Below, piece by piece: positions 54,801 to 64,000 of a stretch of DNA of 64,000 bases. Position 1 is the first letter of the stretch. The number at the start of each line of letters is the position of its first letter. A program made the translations under genes and the position numbers. The notes beneath the pieces are model-generated. The model did no database searches. It was not told the origin of the DNA and saw only the letters and a list, made by a program, of their open reading frames with translations. The stretch is from assembly GCF_002575655.3 (NCBI RefSeq), contig NC_053040.3, forward strand, positions 155,373,148 to 155,437,147, in the 5' to 3' direction. The DNA comes from Aegilops tauschii subsp. strangulata (Eukaryota > Streptophyta > Magnoliopsida > Poales > Poaceae).

Positions 54801-55661
54801 TGGCTCCTTGCCAAACCGCCACTCTGCGGAGAGCTTGGAGTTCGCGAGATAATTCACCATATGAGCCACCTCGTCAGGAGGCATCTCCTTGGCGCACATC
54901 TGACTCGGATTGAGTTGGCCGCTCATCTGACAGATCAGATGAGGGCGGCTTTGAAGCGGGAGCACCCGGCGCATGACAAAGGCGGCCAGCAGGTCGGACC
55001 CAGTCAGGCCCTCCGACTGGATCATTACCCGGAGTCGGGCGACGGCCGCGGCTCCAGCCAGCGACAGCGTCGCGGCCCGATAGGACCATTGGGGCTGCCT
55101 CCCAGCCGGCGGGCCAGCTACGTAAGCCGACAAGTTGACGTAGTCGCCTCGTGGGGCGACGTCCTTCACATAGAAGTACGACTTCTGCCAGCACTTCACC
55201 GACTGGATCAGCGTGATGACGGGGAAGGGGTTGTCGGCTGCCGGCCTCCGCATCGCGATGAAGGCGCCGCTCTGAGCCGGCACGCCCAGCATGCAGGTGC
55301 TGGGCTTGGTTTGGAAGAATTCCCCCCAGAGCTCGAGGGTGGGAAGAACGCCAAGAAAGCCCTCGCACAGAGTGACGATGGCGGATAGCAGCACCACCAT
55401 GTTTGGAGTGAGGTGGTGCGGCTGGAACTGATAAAACTCGAGGAAGGAGCGGAAGAAGGCGCTCGCGGGCAGACCGAGGCCGCATAGGAAGTGCGAGCGA
55501 ATGATTACCCGCTTGCCTTCCTCCGGCGCCGGCGTGATCTCCTTCTCCGGCGCGAGACGGACCCGCACCTGGTCCTTGCCGGGCAACCGCCGCGTCTTGC
55601 GGAGGAAGTCGATGTGGTCCGTATGGACGTTGGAGCCGTCCCAGTCTCCGCCGTACTGCAT
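51887..55661 (-). pseudogene. Antisense six-exon gene in Gypsy-B (Transposase_28-like)
   Basis: Exons: 55661-54774 (888 bp, phase 0, no stop), about 54743/54730-54262, 54188-53451, 53276-53192, 53039-52773 (267 bp, as in Gypsy-A) and 52674-51887. Donors and acceptors fit GT-AG (GTAAGT at 53450 and 53191, TGCAG acceptors). Exon 1 carries the Transposase_28-like domain (LTPNMVVLLSAIVTLCEGFL). Later exons are coiled coil. Stops: TAG in exon 2 (two), TAG in exon 5, two TAGs in exon 6. A consensus TATA lies at 55852-55861. Conservation of exon structure in both copies shows a real gene in the ancestor. Function unknown. Confidence 0.78.
53097..53412. repeat. 67-bp repeat pair in Gypsy-B antisense introns
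   Basis: Copies at about 53099-53166 and 53346-53412 with GGGGACTACACCCAGTGGGT; orthologous to the Gypsy-A pair. Confidence 0.8.
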
Positions 55662-55851
55662 GATGGCGAGAAGCTGGCGAGAAAGGATGCGGCGGCCGAG
55701 AAAGCACGGCCCCGCGGCGGCAAAGCTGCGGGGTGGTGTGAAGATTGGCGGGACGGCGCGGCGGCGAGATGCTGCTGCGATGGAAAGGAGGAGGAAGAAG
55801 ATGGCGGAGAGAGGATGAGCGTGCGAGCGTCTACCGCTTCCCCTCCTCCCC

Positions 55852-55861
55852 CTACTTATAG
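55852..55861 (-). promoter_or_regulatory. TATA box of the Gypsy-B antisense gene
   Basis: CTATAAGTAG on the minus strand, about 190 bp upstream of the ATG at 55661, leaving a leader of roughly 160 nt. Confidence 0.55.
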
Positions 55862-56308
55862 CCTCGTGCGGCGAAGCTGAGGAGGCAAGGCGTGGGGGAA
55901 TGTGGGATTAACTGCACCCACTCCCCCACGTCCCGTGATTATTGCGCCCTAACGGCGTGCAGAAACTGCCGCCGGAAGGCGTGCGGCCCGCTTTGGGCCA
56001 CAGAGAATCCACGCATGGGCCTAGGCGTAGGAGTGGTGGGCCCCCGGCCTGCAGCGACGTCCTGTCGCGCTCGTGGGCTGCCAGGCTTTTTTCAGCCGGA
56101 GGATGCCACGTGGTACGCCGGCGGCGAGTGGCTGGCCCGCAACCCAGCATGCGCACCAACTAACTCCCGCCTTCAGACTTCAGAAATTTCGCCAAGACGG
56201 CGCGCCCGATCGAAGCCGGCTCCCAGCTGCTGGCTCATCAAGATAAGAAGCTGACAGAGCTTCTCGACCTCCTCTCAGCCTCGAAGCGCAACCAGCTTCG
56301 GGGACTAC
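55862..56308. other. Gypsy-B sequence between antisense promoter and 3' LTR
   Basis: No gene; ends in TTCGGGGACTAC (56297-56308), the presumed polypurine tract. Confidence 0.5.
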
Positions 56309-57506
56309 TGTCGGAGTAAATGGCCACGGGTAGCCTAACCGACTCCCCCTGGCTCTTCGAAAAATTATCAGGCCAATCGAGCCTTCAAGCATCCAGAGCA
56401 TGGGGCCGCCTTCCTCTGGCCGGCTATACCCAAGGCCGACTACCAGAAGGCGACCCGGCCTCAAAAACCTTCCCGAAGAAAGCTACGAGATGGCCAACTC
56501 CAGGAAGCCGGCCCCAAGAGGACCGACTCCCAGAAGCCGGCCATGAAGAGGGCCGGCTCCCAGAAGCCGGCCAAGACTGCACCCACCAGGGCTGCACCCA
56601 CATAAAGGTGATAAGACGGGGCGTGGCCGCAGTACATCCCACTACCCCCGAACCCCGGAACATGCATGGCCACAGGGCGCCGTACGGGTCAGCCATCCCC
56701 CGTCTGGTGCGGGACTGTAGCCATGTTGACCTCGACGTCACCCACGACAGGCGTCAGTACGGCCCGCGGGCGGCGGGCCCCTTTAGCCAGAGAGACGCTC
56801 GAAGGCGGCCCGGCCTCCCCTAGTCGGCCTGGGGCGTAGCCGGCTCCCAATAGCTGGCTACCTCCCTCCCTCGAAACATGTGCATCGTTAAGGAGACAAG
56901 ACGAGGTGAGGCTACAGTGAGAGCCCGCAAGGCAGCGGCACTGTAGCCACGCTTACCTCGACAAAGCCCTCGTCATCAGGGGCGAGGCAACAGTAACCAG
57001 CCGCCGATAAGGCCCCCAGGCGGTGGGGCCGGCCTGTCAGCCAAGAGGCCGGCAGCCACGGGACCCACCAGTCGGCGGGCCCCAATGGCCGGCGGAGAAG
57101 CCGGCGAGCATAGACACCAACGGCTGGGACCCGCGCCCAGCCGGATTACCATTGTACCCCTGGGGGCTAGGCCTATATAAATCCCCCGGGACACCCATGC
57201 AAAGGGTTGAGCTCATAGAGTTTTACACACCACACAGAGAGAAAAGGAGAGCTAGCCTTGCCCTTCTTCTTCCCCTAGCCAAACAGCTCAAGGAGCACTT
57301 GTAGCTACTTGTGTTGATCTAGTGATCATGCGGAGACCCCGCAGAGCAGGACTAGGGGTGTTATCTCCACGGAGAGCCCCGAACCTAGGTAAGATTCGCC
57401 GGCGTGCATGTCTTCGCCTCATCCCGTTTCCAGGCACCGGCGATGTCTTACAGGCTCCCACAATGATAAGCCACCCGTTGGCATATGTCGCACCTACCAC
57501 CCGACA
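56309..57506 (+). repeat. Gypsy-B 3' LTR
   Basis: TGTCGGAG...CACCCGACA; TATA at 57174-57181. Confidence 0.95.
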
Positions 57507-57511
57507 AAGCG
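57507..57511. repeat. TSD AAGCG, right copy (Gypsy-B)
   Basis: Matches 43567-43571. Confidence 0.97.
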
Positions 57512-58233
57512 TATATTCCAACTCCGAGATGCTTGCACTAGTCCATAGATGGATCGCTGGAGCTTGCATATTTATTAGCACCTTTAGGATCAACAAAACC
57601 TTCTGGTTGCATAATATACAATTCTTCTTTAAGAAATCTATTAAGGAATGTAGTTTTGACATCCATTTGCCAGATTTCATAAAATGTGGCAATTTTCTAA
57701 CATGATTCGGACAGACTTTAAGCATCGCTACGAGTGAGAAAATCTCATCGTAGTCAACACCTTGAACTTTGTCAAAAACCTTTTTCGACAAGTCTAGCTT
57801 TGTAGATAGTAACATTACTATCAGCGTCCGTCTTCCTCTTGAAGATCCATTTATTTTCTATGGCTTGCCGATCATCGGGCAAGTCAACCAAAGTCCGTAC
57901 TTTGTTCTCATACATGGATCCCATCTCAGATTTAATGGCCTCAGGCCATTTTGCGGAATCTGGGCTCATCATCGCTTCCTCATAGTTCATAGGTTCGTCA
58001 TGGTCAAGTAACATGACCTCCAGAACAGGATTACCGTACCACTCTAGTTCGGATCTTACTCTGGTTGACCTACGATGTTCGGTAGTAACTTGATCTGAAG
58101 TTACATGATCATCATCATTAGCTTCCTCACTAATTGGTGTAGGAGTCACAGGAACATATTTCTGTGATGAACTACTTTCCAATAAGGGAGGAGGTACAGT
58201 TACCTCATCAAGTTCTACTTTCCTCCCACTCAC
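57512..58233 (-). pseudogene. Angela-type RT N-terminal half
   Basis: Minus strand. EEANDDDHVTSDQVTTEHRR and MNYEEAMMSPDSAKWPEAIK lead to the RT start KWIFKRKTDADSNVTIYKAR. It continues VQGVDYDEIFSLVAMLKVC with frame slips and stops up to the Gypsy-B TSD. Copia RT begins this way, so the segment joins that at 43215-43571 once Gypsy-B is removed. Confidence 0.85.
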
Positions 58234-59226
58234 TTCTTTCGAGATAAACTCCTTCTCTAGAAAGGATCCATTCTAAGCAACGAATGTCTTGCCTTCGGAT
58301 CTGTGATATAAGGTGTACCCAACTATCTCCTTTGGGTATCCTATGAAGACACATTTCTTCTGGTTTTGGGTTTGAGCTTATCAGGACAAAAACTTTTTCA
58401 CATAAGCATCGCAACCCCAAACTTTAAGAAACGACAGCTTAGGTTTCTTACTAAACCACAGTTCATACGGTGTCGTCTCAACAAATTTAGATGGTGCCCT
58501 TTTTAACGTGAATGCAGCTGTCTCGAATGCATAACCCCAAAACGATAGTGGTAAATCGGTAAGAGACATCATAGATTGCACTATATCCAATAAAGTACGG
58601 TTATGATGTTCGGACACACCATTAAGCTGTGGTGTTCCAGGTGGCATGAGTTTGTGAAACTATTCCACATTGTTTTAATTGAAGGCCAAACTTGTAACTC
58701 AAATATTCGTCTCCGCGATCAAATCGCAGAAAAACTTTATTTTCTTGTTACAATGATTCTCCACTTCACTCTGAAATTCTTTGAACTTTTCAACTGTTTC
58801 AGATTTATGTTTCATCAAGTAGATAGACCCATATCTGCTCAAATTATCTGTGAAGGTCAGAAAATTACGATACCCACCGTGAGCCTCAACACTCATCGGA
58901 TTGCATACATCAATATGTATTATTTCCAATAAGTCAGTTGCTCGCTCCATTGTTCCAGAGAACGGCGTTTTAGTCATCTTGCACAAGAGGCATGGTTCGC
59001 AAGCATCAAGTGATTCATAATCAAGTGATTCCAAAAGCCCATCAACATGGAGTTTCTTCATGCGCTTTACACCAATATGACCTAAACTGCAGTGCCACAA
59101 ATAAGTTGCACTATCATTATTAACATTGCATCTTTTGACTTCAATATTATGAATATGTGTATCACTACGATCGAGATCCAACAAACCATTTTCATTGGGT
59201 GTATAACCATAGAAGGTTTTATTCAT
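58234..59226 (-). pseudogene. Angela-type GAG-pre-integrase and integrase
   Basis: 59226-58699 has WHCSLGHIGVKRMKKLHVDG and CEPCLLCKMTKTPFSG (zinc finger), then IHIDVCNPMSVEAHGGYRNF (first Asp). 58647-58381 has TPQLNGVSEHHNRTLLDIVQ (catalytic Glu) and LPLSFWGYAFETA. The middle part with the second Asp (about 58700-58648) is out of frame, and further stops break the link to RT near 58380 and 58270. It would integrate cDNA; this copy cannot. Confidence 0.85.
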
Positions 59227-60366
59227 GTAAACAGAATACCAATTATTCTCTAACTTAAATGAATAACCGTATTGTAATAAACATGATCAAATCATATTCA
59301 TGCTCAACGCGAACACCAAATAACATTTATTTTGGTTCAACACTAATCCCGAAAGTATAGGGAGTGTGCGATGATGATCATATCATTCTTGGAACCACTT
59401 CCAACACACATCGTCACTTCACCATCAACTAGTCTCTGTTTATTTTGTAACTCCTATTTCGAGTTACTAATTTTTAGCAACCGGACAAGTATCAAATACC
59501 CAGGGGCTACTATAAATACTAGTAAGGTACACATCAATAACCTGTATATCAAATATACCCCTGTTCAATTTGCCATCCTCCTTATCCGCCAAATACTTGG
59601 GGCAGTTCCGATTCTAGTGACTAGTCCCTTTGCAGTAGAAGCACTTAGTCTCCAGCTTAGGTCCAGACTTGGGCTTCTTCACTTGAGCAGCAACTTGCTT
59701 GCCGCTCTTCTTGAAGTTCCCCTTCTATCCCTTTGCCCTTTTCTTGAAACTAGTGGTCTTGTTAACCATCAATACTTGATGCTCTTTCTTGATTTCTACC
59801 TTCGTCGATTTCAGCATCACGAAGAGCTTGGGAATCGTTTCCATTATCCCTTGCATATTATAGTTCATCACGAAGTTCTAGTAACTTGGTGATAGCGACT
59901 AGAGAATTCTGTCAATCACTATCTTATCTGGAAGATTAACTCCCACGTGATTCAAGTGATTGTAGTACTACTCAGGCATTCTGAGCACATGCTCACTAGC
60001 TGAGCAATTCTCCTCCATCTTGTAGGCAAAGTACTGTCAGAGGTCTCATACCTCTCGACACGGGCATGAGTATGAAATACCAATTTCAACTCTTGGAACA
60101 TCTTATATGCTCGGTGGTGTTCAAAACATTTTTGAAGTCCCGGTTCTAAGCCGTAAAGTATAGTGCACTAAACTATCAAGTAGTTATCATACCGAGCTTT
60201 GTCAAGCGTTCATAACGTCTGCATTTGCTCCTGCAATAGGTCTGTCACCTAGCGGTGCATCAAGGACATAATTCTTCTGTGCAGCAATGAGGATAATCCT
60301 CAGATCACGGATCCAATCCGCATCATTGCTACTAACATCGTTCAACTTAGTTTTCTCTAGGAACAT
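59227..60366 (-). pseudogene. Angela-type gag and protease, multiply stopped
   Basis: From MFLEKTKLNDVSSNDADWIR at 60366 the gag reads through RDLRIILIAAQKNYVLDAPL and FEHHRAYKMFQELKLVFHTH to a zinc knuckle CFYCKGTSH-stop-NRNCPKY near 59640-59600. At least six TAG/TGA codons interrupt it, including one at the knuckle where Trp is usual. The protease after it (59460-59230) is hard to read; no intact DSG motif remains. Confidence 0.78.
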
Positions 60367-61632
60367 ATCAAAAATAAAACAGGGGAGCTAAACGCGAGCT
60401 ATTGATCTACAACATAGATATGCTAATACTACCAGGACTAAGTTCATGATAAATTAAAGTTCAATTAATCATATTACTTAAAGTACTTCCACTTAGATAG
60501 ACATCCCTCTAATCATCTAAGTGATCACGTGATCCATATCAACTAAACCATGTCCGATCATCACGTGAGATGGAGTAGTTTCAATGGTGAACATGACTAT
60601 GTTGATCATATCTACTATATGATTCACGCTCGACCTTTCGGTCTCAGTGTTCCGAGGCCATATCTGTTATATGCTAGGCTCGTCAAGATTAACCTGAGTA
60701 TTCCGCGTGTGCAACTGTTTTGCACCCGTTGTATTTGAACGTAGAGCCTATCACACCCGATCATCACGTGGTGTCTCAGCACGAAGAACTTTCACAACGG
60801 TGCATACTCAGGGAGAACACTTATACCTTGATAATTTAGTGAGAGATCATCTTATAATGCTACCGTCAAACAAAGCAAGATAAGATGCATAAAATATAAA
60901 CATCACATGCAATCAATATATGTGATATGATATGGCCATCATCATCTTGTGCTTGTGATCTCCATCTCCGAAGCACCGTCATGAACACCATCGTCACCGG
61001 CGCGACACCTTGATCTCCATCGTAGCATCATTGTCGTCTTGCCAACTTATGCTTCTACGACTATCGCTACCGCTTACTGATAAAGTAAAGCAATTACATG
61101 GCTATTGCATTGCATACAATAAAGCGACAACCATATGGCTCCTGCCAGTTGCCGATAACTCGGTTACAAAACATGATCATCTCATACAATAAAATATAGC
61201 ATCATGCCTTGACCATATCACATCACAACATGCCCTGCAAAAACAAGTTAGACGTCCTCTACTTTGTTGTTGCAAGTTTTACGTGGCTGCTACGGGCTGA
61301 GAAAGAACCGTTCTTACCTATGCATCAAAACCACAACGATAGTTCGTCAAGTTAGTGCTGTTTTAACCTTCACAAGGACCGGGCGTAGCCACACTCGGTT
61401 CAACTGAAGTTGGAGAAACTGACACCCGCTAGTCACCTGTGTGCAAAGCACGACAGTAAAACCAGTCTCGCGTAAGCGTACGCGTAATGTCGGTCCGGGC
61501 CGCTTCATCCAACAATACCGTTGAACCAAAGTATGACATGCTGGTAAGCAGTATGACTTGTATCGCCCACAACTCACTTGTGTTCTACTCATGCATATAA
61601 CATCAACGCAAAAAACCTGGCTCGGATGCCAC
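60367..61632. other. Angela-type leader region with PBS
   Basis: Non-coding leader between the 5' LTR (right) and gag. Next to the LTR (61619-61632) the minus strand reads GTGGCATCCGAGCC, a diverged form of the initiator-Met PBS TGGTATCAGAGCC. No ORF with a domain. Confidence 0.65.
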
Positions 61633-63295
61633 TGTTGGGGAACGTAGTAATTTACAAAAAATTCCTACGCACACGCAAGATCATGGTGATGCATAGCAAC
61701 GAGAGGGGAGAGTGTTGTCTACGTACCCTCGTAGACACAAAGCGGAAGCGTTATATCAACACGATTGATGTAGTCGTACGTCTTCATGATCTGCGATCCA
61801 AGTACCGAAAGCACGACACCTCCGAGTTCTGCACATGTTTGGCTCGGTGACGTCCTCGCCTTCTCGATCCAGCAAGAGGGGCGAAGTAGTAGATGAGTTC
61901 CGGCAGCACGACGGTGTGGTGACGGTGTTGGTGAAGAACAATCTCCGCAGGGCTTCGCCTAAGCACTACAAAAACTATGACGGAGGATAAACTAGAGGGG
62001 ACGGGGTTGCCGGCACACGGCTTGGTGTTTCTTGATGTGTCTTCGGTGCTAGCCCTGCCCCTCTATTTATATGTTGAGCCCTGGGGTCGAAACTTGGAGC
62101 AAAAGCCTCCTCAAAGTCGGTTTTGCCCGAAAGGCAAGAGTCCCACTCGGACTCCAGGACCAAACGCCACAATCCTTGGCGTCTGGCCCAGACGCCATGA
62201 GCCTCGGCGTCTGGCCCAGGGCCAGACGCCAGGGTCTCCGCGTTTGGCCCCCTGGCCTCCGCAAAACTCCTTTTGCACTGACTTATAGCCCCATGCGCCT
62301 GACCCCTTGGCCTAACCATATCATCCAATATATGAATCTTTACCTCTGGACCATTCTAGAGCTCCTCGTCATGTCCGTGATCTCATCCGGGACCCCGAAA
62401 AACATTCGGTCACCAACATACATAACTCATATAATACTATATCGTCAACGAACGTTAAGCGTGCGGACCCTACGGGTTCGAGAACTATGTAGACATGACC
62501 GAGACACCTCTCTGGTCAATAACCAATAGCGGAACCTGGATGCCCATATTGGCTCCTACATATTCTATGAAGATCTTTATCGATCAGACCGCATAACAAC
62601 ATATGTTGTTCCCTTTGTCATCAGTATGTTACTTGCCCGAGATTCGATCGTCGGTATCTCAAACCTAGTTCAATCTCATTACCGCCAAGTCTCTTTACTC
62701 GTTCTGTAATACATCATCCCGCAACTAACTCATTAGTTACAATGCTTGCAAGGCTTATAGTGATGTTCATTACCGAGTGGGCCCAGAGATACCTCTCCGA
62801 CAATCGGAGTGACAAATCCTAATCTCGAAATACGCCAACTCAACAAGTACCTTCGGAGACACCTGTAGAGCACCTTTATAATCACTCAGTTACGTTGTGA
62901 CGTTTGGTAGCACACAAAGTGTTCCTCCGGTAAACGGGAGTTGCATAATCTCATAGTCATAGGAACATGTATAAGTCATGAAGAAAGCAATAGCAGAATA
63001 CCAAACGATCAAGTGCTAAGCTAACGGAATGGGTCAAGTCAATCACATCATTCTCCTAATGATGTGATGCCGCTAATAAAATGACAACTCATGTCTATGG
63101 CTAGGAAACTTAACCATCTTTGATTCAACGAGCTTGTCAAGTAGAGGCATACTAGTGACACATTGTTTTGTCTGTGTATTCACACATGTATCAAGTTTCC
63201 GGTTAATACAATTCTAGCATGAATAATAAACATTTATCATGAAATAAGAAAATAAATAATAACTTTATTATTGCCTCTAGGGCATATTTCCTTCA
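61633..63295 (-). repeat. Angela-type 5' LTR
   Basis: Partner of 26973-28637; TATA at 62063-62072 on the minus strand. The outer 5 bp are TCGCT. Confidence 0.95.
62063..62072 (-). promoter_or_regulatory. TATA box in Angela-type 5' LTR
   Basis: ATATAAATAG, the promoter that would drive this element. Confidence 0.6.
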
Positions 63296-63300
63296 TCGCT
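63296..63300. repeat. TSD TCGCT, right copy
   Basis: Matches 26968-26972. Confidence 0.95.
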
Positions 63301-64000
63301 ACATCAGAAAATTGGAGAGAAATAAATTTGAAATCATTTTGGTAAATTTTAAATGATTTTTATGAGGTTTTATTGAACCAGTAGCACTCTTTGATTTATT
63401 TAAAATCTTGTGTATTTTATTTGACGTTAGTAAAATGTTCATCTTGTAAAAAATCTTTTTCTGAAAATTTTGATACATTATATGCCTAGAGTATATTTTT
63501 AGTTTATTTGGTTTTATTTTATTTTTTTGTAAAATTGTTTTGTTTAAAAAAAAACTCTTCGGACCGACCGGACCGGGCCGGCCCAGCTCGCCAGGCCACG
63601 GCCCAGCCGGCCGACGCCGCTCGCCCGCTCGTCCCGAGCTTCGCTCGGAGTCCGCCGCCGCAACAACGCTGCCGCCGACATCGACGGCCGTGTCCGCCCC
63701 GGCCTCCTCTACCCCCTCCCCCACGCCACCGCGCCTCCCCTCCACCTATAAATCCGCCGCCCCGGACCCCCCTCTCTCTCCTCCCTCGAGCGCCGATGCC
63801 ACCGCCCCTCGCCTCGCGATGCCGCCGCACTTCTGCCGCACCTCCGCCGCTTGCTGCCGCCGCCGTCGCCCGCCAGAGCCGCCCCGCTGCCGCCGTAGCC
63901 CCGCGCCACCGCCGCCGTTGCTGCACCTCGCCGGAGCCGCCTCGCCGCCGACGCCGCCTCACCCGGAGTATCAGCCGCTGCCGCCGGTTTTCTTTTGGTG
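63301..64000 (+). repeat. Continuation of the older LTR, with promoter
   Basis: It continues the sequence cut at 26972. AT-rich to about 63555, then abruptly GC-rich with CCGGCC words. A TATA box (TATAAAT at 63747) and a CCG/GCC-rich stretch after it look like the promoter and leader of an LTR. The LTR end is beyond the window. GC-rich minus-strand ORFs here are low-complexity and not called. Confidence 0.6.
63747..63753 (+). promoter_or_regulatory. TATA box in the older LTR
   Basis: TATAAAT after CCACC, followed by CT-rich sequence (CCCCTCTCTCTCCTCCCTC) typical of a plant initiator region. Confidence 0.5.

Larger units (their letters stand above)
43572..57506 (+). mobile_element. Gypsy-B: complete Tat-type Gypsy retrotransposon
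   Basis: 13,935 bp, LTRs of 1,142 and 1,198 bp, TSD AAGCG. Same family and gene order as Gypsy-A, same orientation, and fewer breaks in pol. The two LTRs of B resemble each other more than those of A (for example ATCCAGAGCATGG near the start), so A and B are separate insertions. Confidence 0.96.
26973..63295 (-). mobile_element. Angela/BARE-type Copia retrotransposon carrying two Gypsy insertions
   Basis: Two LTRs of 1,665 and 1,663 bp flank a minus-strand Copia gag-pol with order gag, protease, integrase, RT, RNase H, and a TCGCT duplication outside. Subtracting Gypsy-A and Gypsy-B plus one TSD each leaves 8,435 bp, a normal length for this group. The LTR start TGAAGGAAATATGCCCTAGA places it with Angela/BARE/WIS. 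All coding parts contain stops. Confidence 0.95.

Noticed and set aside
54120..55388. 422-codon plus-strand ORF
   Set aside because: Shadow of the Gypsy-B antisense exons 1 and 2.
63299..63962. Minus-strand Gly/Arg-rich ORFs at the window end
   Set aside because: Low-complexity translation of a CCG-rich leader; plus-strand TATA and context indicate an LTR promoter.

Overview
The window is nuclear DNA of a grass, most likely a Triticeae species (wheat, barley, rye or a relative). It carries BARE/Angela-type Copia LTRs, Tat-type Gypsy elements, CACTA transposons and Stowaway-type MITEs. Almost everything is transposable element. The one good candidate for a host gene is a single first exon on the minus strand (7413 to 7026), whose remaining exons are not visible.

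Layout. 1-6521: the 3' part of a Ty3/Gypsy element (Gypsy-1), with a decayed pol, an antisense ORF resembling a plant B3 domain, and the 3' LTR. 6522-8456: retroelement-like debris, the host-gene exon and repeats. 8457-12808: the 5' part of a SIRE-type Copia element (LTR, PBS, gag, start of pol). 12809-14526: three abutting retroelement fragments. 14527-17355: the 3' part of one CACTA transposon (CACTA-1), interrupted by a second (CACTA-2, 17356 to about 23.7 kb) that carries a transposase-type ORF and a Ulp1-like protease gene, both on the minus strand. 23.7-26.47 kb: a dense MITE cluster, some nested.

26474-26972 and 63301-64000 are two halves of an LTR split by a minus-strand Angela/BARE-type Copia element (26973-63295, TSD TCGCT). 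That Copia element was itself hit by two plus-strand Gypsy elements of one family: Gypsy-A (29267-43209, TSD CTTAC) and Gypsy-B (43572-57506, TSD AAGCG). Only about 360 bp of host pol separates them. Removing both inserts leaves about 8.4 kb, a normal length for this Copia family, so the nesting order is secure: old LTR, then Angela-type Copia, then Gypsy-A and Gypsy-B.

How the genes fit together. Each Gypsy element should express gag-pol from its LTR promoter on the plus strand. Every pol here is broken by stops or frameshifts. Between pol and the 3' LTR each also has an antisense transcription unit with a possible promoter of its own. In Gypsy-1 this is the B3-like ORF. In Gypsy-A and Gypsy-B it is a six-exon gene with GT-AG introns whose first exon resembles the Pfam family 'putative gypsy type transposon' (Transposase_28) and whose later exons are coiled-coil and acidic. 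These antisense genes, and the truncated host exon, are the most interesting content. I see no tRNA, rRNA or CRISPR.
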